DNA of 6,570 nt from DASZCR01 sp035942915 (GCA_035942915.1 DASZCR010000088.1:1-6570); one strand, 5' to 3'. Positions 1-5,449 are shown, counted from the stretch's first letter. Numbers and translations are program-made. Notes: a model not told the origin generated them from the letters alone.

Positions 1-1055
1 GCGCACCGCCTGCGCCGCAACCTGCGACGCAGAGCGCACCGCCGCCGCAGCAGCAAGCGGCTGCTCCTGCCGCACCCTTAAGCGGCGCGGACAAGAGCGA
101 GCAGTCGGTCGAAGAGTTGCGCCGCACGCGTTCAAGCCCGCTCGTGCGCAAGATTGCCGCCGAGCACAACATCGACATCACGCGCCTCGAAGGCACAGGC
201 GCTTCCGGCCGCGTCACGAAAAACGACATCCTCAGCTTCATCGAGTCGGGCGCGTCGGCCGCACCGCCCGCGCCGCAGCCGACGACCGTGCAAGCTCCGC
301 CGCCATCTCCGCAGCCCGCAGCACCGGCCGCGCCGGGCGTCCAACCGGGCGAGGGCGACCGCGTCGAGGCGATGAGCATCATGCGCCGCAAGATTGCCGA
401 GAACATGATTCTCTCGCAGCGCACCTCGGCGCACGTCGCCACCGTCTACGAGATAGACATGACGCGCGTCGCCAAACTGCGCGAGCAACACAAGGCCGCC
501 TTCCAGCAGAACACAGGCACGAAGCTGACCTTCATGCCCTTCATCTTTCAGGCCGTCACGCAGGCCATCCGTCAGTTCCCCATCTTCAACTCGCAGGTCT
601 CCGGCGACCAGATTATCTACAAGCGCGACATCAACCTCGGCATGGCCGTCGCGCTCGACTGGGGCTTAATCGTCCCGGTCATCAAACGCGCCGACGACCT
701 CTCCATCGCCGGGCTGGCACGCGCCGCCAACGACCTCGCCGACCGCGCGCGCACCAAAAAACTGAAACCCGACGAAGTGGCCGGGGGCACGTTCACCATC
801 ACCAACCCCGGCGTCTTCGGCGGACTCTTCGGGACGCCCATCATCAACCAGCCGCAGGTCGCCATCCTCGGCGTCGGCACTATCGAGAAGCGCCCGAAGG
901 TGATGACCACGCCCGAAGGCGACGAGTACATCGCCATCCGCACGATGGCCTACTTCGCGCTCTCGTTCGACCATCGCATCATCGACGGCGCGGACGCCGA
1001 ACGCTTCCTCGGCTACGTCAAACAGATACTCGAAGCCGGACAGTTCACAGTCTGA
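1..1055 (+). CDS. Dihydrolipoamide acyltransferase (E2) of a 2-oxo acid dehydrogenase complex, 5'-partial
   Basis: E2 core enzyme of a pyruvate, branched-chain or related 2-oxo acid dehydrogenase complex; it moves the acyl group from lipoyl-lysine to CoA in the cytoplasm. The reading frame is open from base 3 with no stop, so the gene starts outside the window and its lipoyl domain(s) are not seen. In order: an Ala/Pro/Gln-rich linker (3-110); a peripheral-subunit (E3)-binding domain (about 126-242, with SSPLVRKIA and GTGASGRVTKNDI); a second Ala/Pro linker (243-355); and the catalytic domain (about 357-1050). The catalytic HxxxDG motif is present as DHRIIDGADA, with His at 972-974 and Asp at 984-986. 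The typical PQVAILGVG segment is also there. The stop is TGA at 1053-1055. An in-frame TTG at 117 is not a credible start because domain-linker sequence continues upstream. The acyl substrate cannot be decided from this part; an acetyl or branched-chain E2 looks likelier than a succinyl E2. Confidence 0.93.
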   Translation, partial: APPAPQPATQSAPPPQQQAAAPAAPLSGADKSEQSVEELRRTRSSPLVRKIAAEHNIDITRLEGTGASGRVTKNDILSFIESGASAAPPAPQPTTVQAPPPSPQPAAPAAPGVQPGEGDRVEAMSIMRRKIAENMILSQRTSAHVATVYEIDMTRVAKLREQHKAAFQQNTGTKLTFMPFIFQAVTQAIRQFPIFNSQVSGDQIIYKRDINLGMAVALDWGLIVPVIKRADDLSIAGLARAANDLADRARTKKLKPDEVAGGTFTITNPGVFGGLFGTPIINQPQVAILGVGTIEKRPKVMTTPEGDEYIAIRTMAYFALSFDHRIIDGADAERFLGYVKQILEAGQFTV

Positions 1056-1079
1056 CAAGCAGTCGAGAGACAGTCGCCA

Positions 1080-1139
1080 TAGCCAGTCGTCAGTGCACAA
1101 GGCCGCAAGGTCTAGCGCTGGCGACTGGCTACTTCTTTT
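1080..1139 (+). terminator. Probable intrinsic terminator of the E2 gene, with GCAA tetraloop
   Basis: TAGCCAGTCGTCAGTG (1080-1095) pairs with CGCTGGCGACTGGCTA (1116-1131) over all 16 positions, two of them G-U wobbles in RNA. Between them AGGCC (1100-1104) pairs with GGTCT (1109-1113) and closes a GCAA (GNRA) tetraloop. The 3' arm is followed directly by CTTCTTTT, a moderate U tract. The hairpin starts 24 nt after the E2 stop. Position, stem and U tract fit Rho-independent termination, although the stem is longer than usual. Confidence 0.6.
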
Positions 1140-1223
1140 CCCGTGATTGTTGCGTTCGAGTGGTATTTCAGCGACAAATAAGTTCCGCGCAACCTCCCGG
1201 CGCGTGCGCTCCATCCTAAAGCC

Positions 1224-1251
1224 TTGACTTGTCCCGCCCGTGTGATAAAAG
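1224..1251 (+). promoter_or_regulatory. Candidate sigma-70-type promoter for the OmpA-family gene
   Basis: TTGACT (1224-1229) is followed after 16 nt by TAAAAG (1246-1251). A TG at 1243-1244 is placed as in an extended -10 (TGaTAAAAG). Transcription would start near 1258 and leave a 5' untranslated region of roughly 200 nt before the start codon at 1465. It lies downstream of the E2 terminator and in an otherwise gene-free stretch, which supports the call. The -10 hexamer matches TATAAT at only 4 of 6 positions. Confidence 0.5.
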
Positions 1252-1311
1252 TTTTCGGGACAGCTTCAGGCAAAAAAGTAAACCTCGCATTGATGAGTTG
1301 GCTTTCCGTTC

Positions 1312-1392
1312 GGCGGGAGTCGCGCTCTCGTCCCTGCCAAACGACGTGAGCGGCGCTCGCCGTCGTTGGCAACAGGCGCACGGCGTTTGCCG
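1312..1392 (+). other. Structured 5' leader of the OmpA-family gene (hairpins)
   Basis: The gene-free stretch 1252-1446 shows several inverted repeats. The strongest is 1335-1371: TGCC (1335-1338) and AACGACG (1340-1346) pair with CGTCGTTGGCA (1361-1371), with one bulged A, and an inner GAGC/GCTC stem (1348-1351/1355-1358) closes a 3-nt loop. A smaller hairpin CGGC-GTTT-GCCG lies at 1381-1392. An alternative pairing, GGC+GGGA (1312-1318) with TCCC+GCC (1331-1338), would use the same TGCC bases and so exclude the outer part of the main stem. No U tract follows, so this is not an intrinsic terminator. Whether it regulates anything is unknown. Confidence 0.4.
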
Positions 1393-1450
1393 CTTCGAGA
1401 CGCGTAAAGAGGAGGACGAGCGCGAAAGCTGCCCGACGATTTTCGCATGA

Positions 1451-1455
1451 TGGAG
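1451..1455 (+). promoter_or_regulatory. Ribosome binding site deciding the OmpA-family start
   Basis: TGGAG at 1451-1455 lies 9 nt before ATG 1465. The upstream in-frame ATG at 1447 has no Shine-Dalgarno match at normal spacing; the AGGAGG at 1410-1415 is about 31 nt away, too far. This favours the start at 1465. Confidence 0.55.
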
Positions 1456-1464
1456 ATTAAAACG

Positions 1465-2520
1465 ATGACCAAGAAGGGTTCTATCAAAGACAGACTGCTT
1501 CTCATGACCTTCGTGCTGGCGCTCTCGCTCGCGCCGCAGACCTTCGCACAGACCGGCGGCGTGGAGTCGAGTGGCGGCAACACGCGCACCGTCGCCAGCG
1601 GACAGAAGATGAAGATTAACGGCGTCGTCACACGCCGCGACGCCGACACCTTCACCGTGCGCGACGCCAACGGCGTCGATACCGTCGTCGCACTGACCGA
1701 CCGCACGAGCGTCAAGTCCAAAGGCGGCTTCCTGCGCGGCGGCACCAACTACGGCGTGACGAGCATCCTGCGTGGCCTCAACGTCGAGGTTGAAGGGCGC
1801 GGCGACGCGAGCGGCAATCTGGCGGCCGAGAAGGTGCGCTTCAACGAGTCAGACCTGAGAGTTGCGCGCTCTCTGGAAGCGCGCGTTGACCCGGTCGAGA
1901 GCCGCGTCGGCAACGCCGAGAACCGTCTCGGACAGGTTGAGCAGAATTCGCAAAGGCTCTCAGGCCAACTCGACGAACTGGCGGCCGTCTCGAACGCCGC
2001 GCGCGGCGGCGCACGCGCCGCGCAGGAAACGGCTGACATGGCCGTCTCCGGCGTCAACGCCACCAACGAACGCATCTCCGCGCTCGACGACTTCGTCGCC
2101 CAACAGTCGGTCGCCGTCAACTTCCGCGCCGGGTCGGCCGTCCTTTCGCCGCAGGCCAAGACGCAACTCGACGAGATTGCCCGTCAGGCTTTCAACGCTA
2201 AGGGCTACGTCCTCGAAGTGAGCGGCTTCGCCAGCGCCGAAGGCGACACGGAAGTCAACCGTCGTCTCTCGCAGCGTCGTGCCGATGCGGTCATCCGCTA
2301 TCTGGTCGAGCAGCATCGCATCCCTCTGCGCCGCATCATCACGCCTTACGGCTACGGTGAATCGCAGGCTGTGGCGGACAACTCGACGCGCGAGGGACGC
2401 GCGCAGAACCGTCGCGTCGAAGTCAAAGTGCTCGTCAATCGTGGGTTGATGCAGTCTGCGCCCGCGATGCGACCGGCGTCGGGGACGACGAGCGAGAACC
2501 CGACCGACCAGCAGCAGTAA
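1465..2520 (+). CDS. Exported OmpA-family protein with N-terminal DUF5666-like beta domain and coiled coil
   Basis: A 351-residue envelope protein. Residues 1-28 form a signal peptide: basic start, hydrophobic core LLLMTFVLALSLA, cleavage after TFA before Gln29. Residues about 47-128 form a small beta domain (pattern GVVTRRDADTFTVRDANG, later VEVEGRGDASGNL) resembling DUF5666/OB-like domains. Residues about 136-205 are Ala/Glu/Gln-rich and probably coiled coil. Residues about 214-325 are an OmpA-like C-terminal domain (NRRLSQRRADAV, YGYGESQAVADN, EGRAQNRRVEV), followed by a polar tail. The OmpA domain normally anchors outer-membrane proteins to peptidoglycan. The Arg of the peptide-binding site is present (Arg272), but the usual GHTD segment reads GFAS, with Ser257 in place of the diaminopimelate-binding Asp. 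No beta-barrel is evident, so it is probably periplasmic rather than an integral porin. An ATG at 1447 would add six residues. The exact role is not known. Confidence 0.85.
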   Translation: MTKKGSIKDRLLLMTFVLALSLAPQTFAQTGGVESSGGNTRTVASGQKMKINGVVTRRDADTFTVRDANGVDTVVALTDRTSVKSKGGFLRGGTNYGVTSILRGLNVEVEGRGDASGNLAAEKVRFNESDLRVARSLEARVDPVESRVGNAENRLGQVEQNSQRLSGQLDELAAVSNAARGGARAAQETADMAVSGVNATNERISALDDFVAQQSVAVNFRAGSAVLSPQAKTQLDEIARQAFNAKGYVLEVSGFASAEGDTEVNRRLSQRRADAVIRYLVEQHRIPLRRIITPYGYGESQAVADNSTREGRAQNRRVEVKVLVNRGLMQSAPAMRPASGTTSENPTDQQQ

Positions 2521-2539
2521 AAACGGCCGCGCGAGCGGT

Positions 2540-2559
2540 TTCTCGGCGAAGACCGAGAA
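2540..2559 (+). other. Small hairpin downstream of the OmpA-family gene
   Basis: TTCTCGG (2540-2546) pairs perfectly with CCGAGAA (2553-2559) around a 6-nt loop. Just before it, GGCCGC (2525-2530) and GCGGTT (2535-2540) can pair around a GCGA (GNRA) tetraloop with two wobbles; it shares base 2540 with the first stem. Neither has a U tract. They could protect the 3' end of the mRNA together with the larger stem at 2567-2616. Confidence 0.35.
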
Positions 2560-2566
2560 TAGACCA

Positions 2567-2619
2567 ACAGGCGGTCACGGACTTGGCGCACGCGTCTCGC
2601 GCCCGTGACCGCCTGTCTT
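2567..2619 (+). terminator. 14-bp perfect inverted repeat, likely terminator between OmpA-family and VWA genes
   Basis: ACAGGCGGTCACGG (2567-2580) is exactly complementary to CCGTGACCGCCTGT (2603-2616). The 22-nt loop contains a further GCGC/GCGC pairing (2586-2589/2599-2602). The 3' arm is followed by CTTC, only a weak U tract. It sits 47 nt after the OmpA-family stop and before the ribosome binding site of the next gene, so termination or mRNA 3'-end protection is the best reading. The VWA gene's own promoter could not be identified, and partial read-through is possible. Confidence 0.5.
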
Positions 2620-2627
2620 CACGTGAC

Positions 2628-2633
2628 GGAGGG
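2628..2633 (+). promoter_or_regulatory. Ribosome binding site deciding the VWA protein start
   Basis: GGAGGG (2628-2633) lies 10 nt before the in-frame GTG at 2644. The alternative GTG at 2605 falls inside the 3' arm of the 14-bp inverted repeat and has no such site, and GTG 2623 precedes this motif. Starting at 2644 also gives a normal-length signal peptide. Confidence 0.55.
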
Positions 2634-2643
2634 CGTTGCGACT

Positions 2644-3975
2644 GTGTGCAAAGGGTCTGAGAAGCTAAAGAGAAACTGGCCGACGCTGGCGCTGCTTTTA
2701 GGGGCGCTGCTCTTATCGTGCCTGCCCGTCGAGGCGCAGAAGAAGAAGACGACAGCAACCACCACCACCGCGCGCCGACAGCAGAGACGCACGACGACGA
2801 CAACGGCCACAAGCTCGCGCGTCGCACGCACGTCGCCGACACCTATCGCCGTGCCGCGTCTGTCGCCCGCGCGCCGCACGTCGCAAGCCATCGCCGTGCC
2901 CACGCAGACGACGCCGACTGTGCAACAGAGCGCGCCGCAGACGACGACGCAGCAACAGCCGCCCGCGCAGACGCCTGCGCCGCAGCCGACACCCGCGCCC
3001 GCCGAGACGCTCGAAGACGAGGACGAGGTGATTCGAGTCACGTCGAATCTGGTGGTCGTGCCCGTCTCCGTGACGAATGCGGCAGGCGAGCCGGTGCAGG
3101 GTTTGCAGAAGAGCGACTTTCGTCTCGAAGAGGAGGGACGCGCGCAGGAGGTGGCCGAGATGGGCGACCCCGACCAGGTGCCGCTCGACATCGCCATCCT
3201 CTTCGACATTTCGAGCAGCGTCACGCAGAAGAGCTTCTTCACGTTTCAGCAAGAGTCGGCCGTGCGCTTTCTCAAGCAGGTCTTGAAGCCGACCGACCGC
3301 GCCGCCGTCTTCACCATCAGCGACCGCCCGCGCCTCGAACAACCGCTCTCGTCGGCTGAGGTATCGACGATGAAAATCCTGACCATCCCGGCCGCCAGCA
3401 GCCCGACGCCGACCGCCTTCTACGACACCGTCAAGGCCGCCGCGCGCTATCTCGCAGAGAACGCGCCCGGCCGACACCGTCGCGTCATCCTCGTCATCAC
3501 CGACGGCGACGACAACTTCAGCGACATCGTCAGGGAGACGACCGTCGCTGAGGCGCGCGCACAGGGGCGCGGCGACGCAGTCCCGGCCGAAGCGCGACGC
3601 CACCTTCAGGAGCGCCACCGTCGCGCCGTCTCCGACGTGCAACGCGCCGTCCAACAGGCCGACGCCGTCTTCTACTCGATTAATCCCGGCGGCCCCTCCG
3701 TCCGCCTCAACGAAATCAGCACGCGCGCGCAGAAGGGCATGGAACAGGTTGCGGAGACGACCGGCGGCTCCTCCTTCGTTCCCGAAAGACTCGAAAATCT
3801 CGACGCCGTTTTCCGCCAAATCGCCGCCGAACTGCGCGGCCAATATCTGCTCCAATACTATTCGACCAGCGACGCCCCGCCGGGCAAATACCTCTCCATC
3901 AAAGTCCGCACCCCCACGCGCACAGACCTCCGCGTCCGCGCACGACAGGGCTACTACGTCCCCAGACCGAAATAG
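2644..3975 (+). CDS. Exported VWA-domain protein of the acidobacterial VWFA-related family
   Basis: A 443-residue protein from GTG 2644. A signal peptide (basic start, then LALLLGALLLSCLPVEA) is cleaved after VEA before Gln. A long Thr/Gln/Pro/Ala-rich low-complexity linker follows (about 33-122). Then comes a short beta domain typical of this family (about 126-170: RVTSNLVVVPVSVTNAAGEP, then DFRLEEEGRAQEV). The von Willebrand A domain (about 178-355) has an intact metal-ion-dependent adhesion site: DISSS at 188-192, Thr257 in TPTAFYD and Asp287 in TDGDDN. A charged Arg/Ala-rich stretch of about 30 residues (around 300-327) follows TDGDDN and looks like an insertion compared with typical members. 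A C-terminal beta domain ends in VRARQGYYVPRPK. VWA domains with this site usually bind protein partners through a divalent cation; the ligand here is unknown. The family is widespread in Acidobacteria and mostly uncharacterised. An LLSC sequence in the signal peptide is a weak lipobox; signal peptidase I cleavage looks better. Confidence 0.88.
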   Translation: MCKGSEKLKRNWPTLALLLGALLLSCLPVEAQKKKTTATTTTARRQQRRTTTTTATSSRVARTSPTPIAVPRLSPARRTSQAIAVPTQTTPTVQQSAPQTTTQQQPPAQTPAPQPTPAPAETLEDEDEVIRVTSNLVVVPVSVTNAAGEPVQGLQKSDFRLEEEGRAQEVAEMGDPDQVPLDIAILFDISSSVTQKSFFTFQQESAVRFLKQVLKPTDRAAVFTISDRPRLEQPLSSAEVSTMKILTIPAASSPTPTAFYDTVKAAARYLAENAPGRHRRVILVITDGDDNFSDIVRETTVAEARAQGRGDAVPAEARRHLQERHRRAVSDVQRAVQQADAVFYSINPGGPSVRLNEISTRAQKGMEQVAETTGGSSFVPERLENLDAVFRQIAAELRGQYLLQYYSTSDAPPGKYLSIKVRTPTRTDLRVRARQGYYVPRPK

Positions 3976-4105
3976 GTGATGGGATAAGAGTGATAAGTGA
4001 TAGGTGATGGGTGATAGGATAAAACCTGTCTTCTTCCTATCACCTATCACCTATCACTCATCACTCCCTTCCTATCACCCATCACTTATCACTTATCACC
4101 TGATT
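3976..4105. repeat. Degenerate 7-bp tandem repeats in inverted blocks, filling a convergent intergenic gap
   Basis: From 3977 the + strand reads in exact 7-bp register: TGATGGG, ATAAGAG, TGATAAG, TGATAGG, TGATGGG, TGATAGG (to 4018). After an AT-rich spacer the complementary unit runs from 4036 to 4098: CCTATCA three times, CTCATCA, CTCCCTT (diverged), CCTATCA, CCCATCA, CTTATCA twice. The block 3991-4018 pairs with 4071-4098 over 28 bp, with a single G-U wobble and a 52-nt loop that holds four more units able to pair in shifted registers. The repeats occupy the whole gap between the stop of the VWA gene (3973-3975) and the stop of the - strand gene (4106-4108). The format resembles the short tandemly repeated repetitive heptamers known from filamentous cyanobacteria, though with a different unit. 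A role as bidirectional terminator or 3' RNA stabiliser is possible, but there is no U tract. Confidence 0.85.
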
Positions 4106-4636
4106 TCACATCTCGGCGAGTGCGTCGGTGAGCTTGTTGACGATTTGGACGAGGGTGTTACCGGCCTGTTTGAACTGACCGGCGGCGATGCCCTCTTCGG
4201 CATCGGAGGCGGCGGCCGTGACGCCCGCCAGTTTCGTGTAGTAACGCTCGAAGCCGACCGTCGTGCGGAAGTCCTGTTCGAGTTGGTCAAGCCCTGCGCG
4301 CACGTCGCGCAGACCGGCTCGCAGGGCGGCCTTGCGCTGGCCTGTCAGGCGTTGGAGGTCTTCGGAGACCGCGCCGCGTTGCGCCTGTTGCTCGGCCACC
4401 TCGATGTCGTTGGCAATGCCGCCGTAGATGTAGATGAAGCGCGTCAGCACCTTGATGCGCTCGACGACCTGCGCGCGCGCCGCCTGTAGCGCGAGCGAGT
4501 CGCGCGACGCGCTGGCGGCAGGCGCGTTGCTGCGCCGCCTCTGCTGCGAAGAGGTGCGTCGGCTGCGCGTCTGCGCCTCGACCACTGCGGGCGAGAGCAG
4601 CAAGACGGCGGCGATGATGGCAAAAAGGGATTTCAA
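4106..4636 (-). CDS. Small exported helical protein of unknown function
   Basis: A 176-residue protein I do not recognise. The start is TTG (4636-4634), strongly supported by AAGGAGG seven nt upstream. Residues 1-21 are a clear signal peptide (FAIIAAVLLLSPAVVEA, cleavage before Gln22). Residues 22-47 are basic and Ser/Arg/Ala-rich. Residues 48-176 are predicted to be almost entirely alpha-helical, with many Ala, Gln, Leu and charged residues. The aromatic segment RFIYIYGGIANDIE (66-79) and the GFERYYTKL segment (128-136) stand out and may be packing elements of a helical bundle. No membrane segment, catalytic motif or metal site is visible after the signal peptide. It is convergent with the VWA gene across the heptad repeats and divergent from lipB, so it appears to be transcribed alone. 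A periplasmic location is inferred. Confidence 0.8.
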   Translation of the reverse strand: MKSLFAIIAAVLLLSPAVVEAQTRSRRTSSQQRRRSNAPAASASRDSLALQAARAQVVERIKVLTRFIYIYGGIANDIEVAEQQAQRGAVSEDLQRLTGQRKAALRAGLRDVRAGLDQLEQDFRTTVGFERYYTKLAGVTAAASDAEEGIAAGQFKQAGNTLVQIVNKLTDALAEM

Positions 4637-4643
4637 AACACGT

Positions 4644-4650
4644 CCTCCTT
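4644..4650 (-). promoter_or_regulatory. Strong ribosome binding site for the TTG-started - strand gene
   Basis: AAGGAGG on the - strand, a full match to the anti-Shine-Dalgarno core, is separated by 7 nt from TTG at 4636. It decides the rare start codon; no in-frame ATG or GTG is better placed. Confidence 0.75.
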
Positions 4651-4683
4651 CACAATGGTCGGGCTGAAATATTTGTCCGGCAA

Positions 4684-4712
4684 ACTATTCTCGTTTTCCC
4701 GCGCGGCGTCAA
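4684..4712 (-). promoter_or_regulatory. Candidate promoter for the small exported protein
   Basis: On the - strand, TTGACG (4712-4707) is followed after 17 nt by AATAGT (4689-4684). Transcription would start near 4677, giving a leader of about 40 nt that contains the AAGGAGG site. The -35 matches the sigma-70 consensus at 5 of 6 positions and the -10 at 4 of 6. It lies back-to-back with the lipB promoter in the 135-bp divergent gap. Confidence 0.5.
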
Positions 4713-4753
4713 GCGCCTCGCACCCGTCGCCCGTGCGCGTCCGGCGCGTGCGC

Positions 4754-4762
4754 TGCTACAAT
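4754..4762 (+). promoter_or_regulatory. Extended -10 promoter of lipB, apparently giving a leaderless mRNA
   Basis: TGCTACAAT (4754-4762) matches the extended -10 consensus TGnTATAAT at all but one defined position. No good -35 is found 15-19 nt upstream, as is typical for extended -10 promoters. The ATG of lipB begins 10 nt after the last T, about where transcription should start, so the mRNA would have little or no 5' untranslated region. No Shine-Dalgarno sequence precedes the ATG, which fits. Confidence 0.6.
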
Positions 4763-4771
4763 GCACATGCG

Positions 4772-5449
4772 ATGCGAGAGAGGAGACTGAGAGTTTGCCG
4801 TCTCGGCCGTCTCGAATACGGCGCGGCCTACGAGATGCAGAAGGAGACCGAGCGCGGCGTCAAAGAGGGACGACTGCCCGACACGCTGTTGCTCGTCGAG
4901 CACCCGCACGTGCTGACCATCGGACGCCGCGCAACGCGCGACGCCATCCTCGCCACGCCCGACGAGTTGGAGGCGCGCGGCGTCTCTGTCTTCGAGACCA
5001 ACAGGGGAGGGAAGATGACCTATCACGGCACGGGGCAGGTCGTCGGCTACCCGGTCGTCAACCTCAGCCCCGACCGTGAGGACGTGCACCGCTACGTGCG
5101 CGACCTCGAAGAGACGCTGATGCGTGCGCTGCGCGATTTCGGGATTGAGAGTTTTCCGGTCAAGGGACTGACGGGCGTGCATACGGAGCGCGGCAAGGTC
5201 GCCGCCATCGGCGTCCACATCTCGCGTTGGGTGACGACGCACGGCTTCGCCTTAAACGTCAACACAGACCTCGACTACTTCCGCCTGATTATCCCCTGCG
5301 AAGGCGAGCCGGTCACCTCCATGAAAGAACTGCTCGGCCGCGAAGTTCCCCTGCGCGAAGTCGAAGACCGGCTCGTCGCGCGCTTCTCGGAAGTCTTTCG
5401 GATGACGCCGGAAGAGACAGCCGCACACTACTTCTGCGAGCCTGTCTGA
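4772..5449 (+). CDS. lipB: Octanoyl-[ACP]:protein N-octanoyltransferase LipB
   Basis: Transfers the octanoyl group from octanoyl-acyl carrier protein to the lipoyl domains of 2-oxo acid dehydrogenase E2 subunits and glycine-cleavage H protein; this is the first step of endogenous lipoate formation and LipA then inserts the sulfurs. It acts in the cytoplasm. From ATG 4772 the protein has 225 residues, normal for LipB. Visible motifs: LLLVEHPHVLTIGRRA (about 39-54); the family signature RGGKMTYHGTGQ (78-89), with Thr where Pro is common (HGPGQ); GKVAAIGVHI with the catalytic Lys142; HGFALNVNTDL; and IIPCEG with the catalytic Cys176. The in-frame extension to 4655 would add 39 residues upstream of the conserved domain and would overlap the divergent promoters, so I reject it. 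The next gene begins 9 bp after the stop, suggesting co-transcription. No lipA is seen beside it. The E2 at the left edge is a likely substrate. Confidence 0.95.
   Translation: MRERRLRVCRLGRLEYGAAYEMQKETERGVKEGRLPDTLLLVEHPHVLTIGRRATRDAILATPDELEARGVSVFETNRGGKMTYHGTGQVVGYPVVNLSPDREDVHRYVRDLEETLMRALRDFGIESFPVKGLTGVHTERGKVAAIGVHISRWVTTHGFALNVNTDLDYFRLIIPCEGEPVTSMKELLGREVPLREVEDRLVARFSEVFRMTPEETAAHYFCEPV

Noticed and set aside
117..119. TTG as the start of the E2 gene
   Set aside because: The same frame is open to the window edge and encodes the Ala/Pro/Gln linker expected between the lipoyl and E3-binding domains.
1229..1450. 73-codon + strand frame in the leader region, ending in an ATGA overlap with ATG 1447
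   Set aside because: It begins inside the candidate promoter, has no ribosome binding site, its composition (Arg/Ser/Cys rich) looks like non-coding sequence, and it overlaps the leader hairpins.
2740..2760. Lipoprotein processing of the VWA protein at LLSC
   Set aside because: Leu at -2 is unfavourable for a lipobox, and VEA followed by Gln a few residues later is a better signal peptidase I site; not fully excluded.
2713..4050. Long - strand frame of 445 codons opposite the VWA gene
   Set aside because: Product is Arg/Gly/Ala/Leu-rich low complexity without domains; it mirrors the codon bias of the well-supported + strand VWA gene and runs through the heptad repeats.
3976..4105. CRISPR array
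   Set aside because: The repeat unit is 7 bp, directly tandem with no unique spacers, and changes orientation halfway.
4004..4489. 161-codon + strand frame opposite the small exported protein
   Set aside because: It starts inside the heptad repeats and is antisense to a gene with a clear signal peptide and AAGGAGG site.
4655..4771. Upstream in-frame extension of LipB by 39 residues
   Set aside because: It covers both divergent promoters, has no ribosome binding site, and lies before the conserved LipB domain; ATG 4772 gives normal family length.
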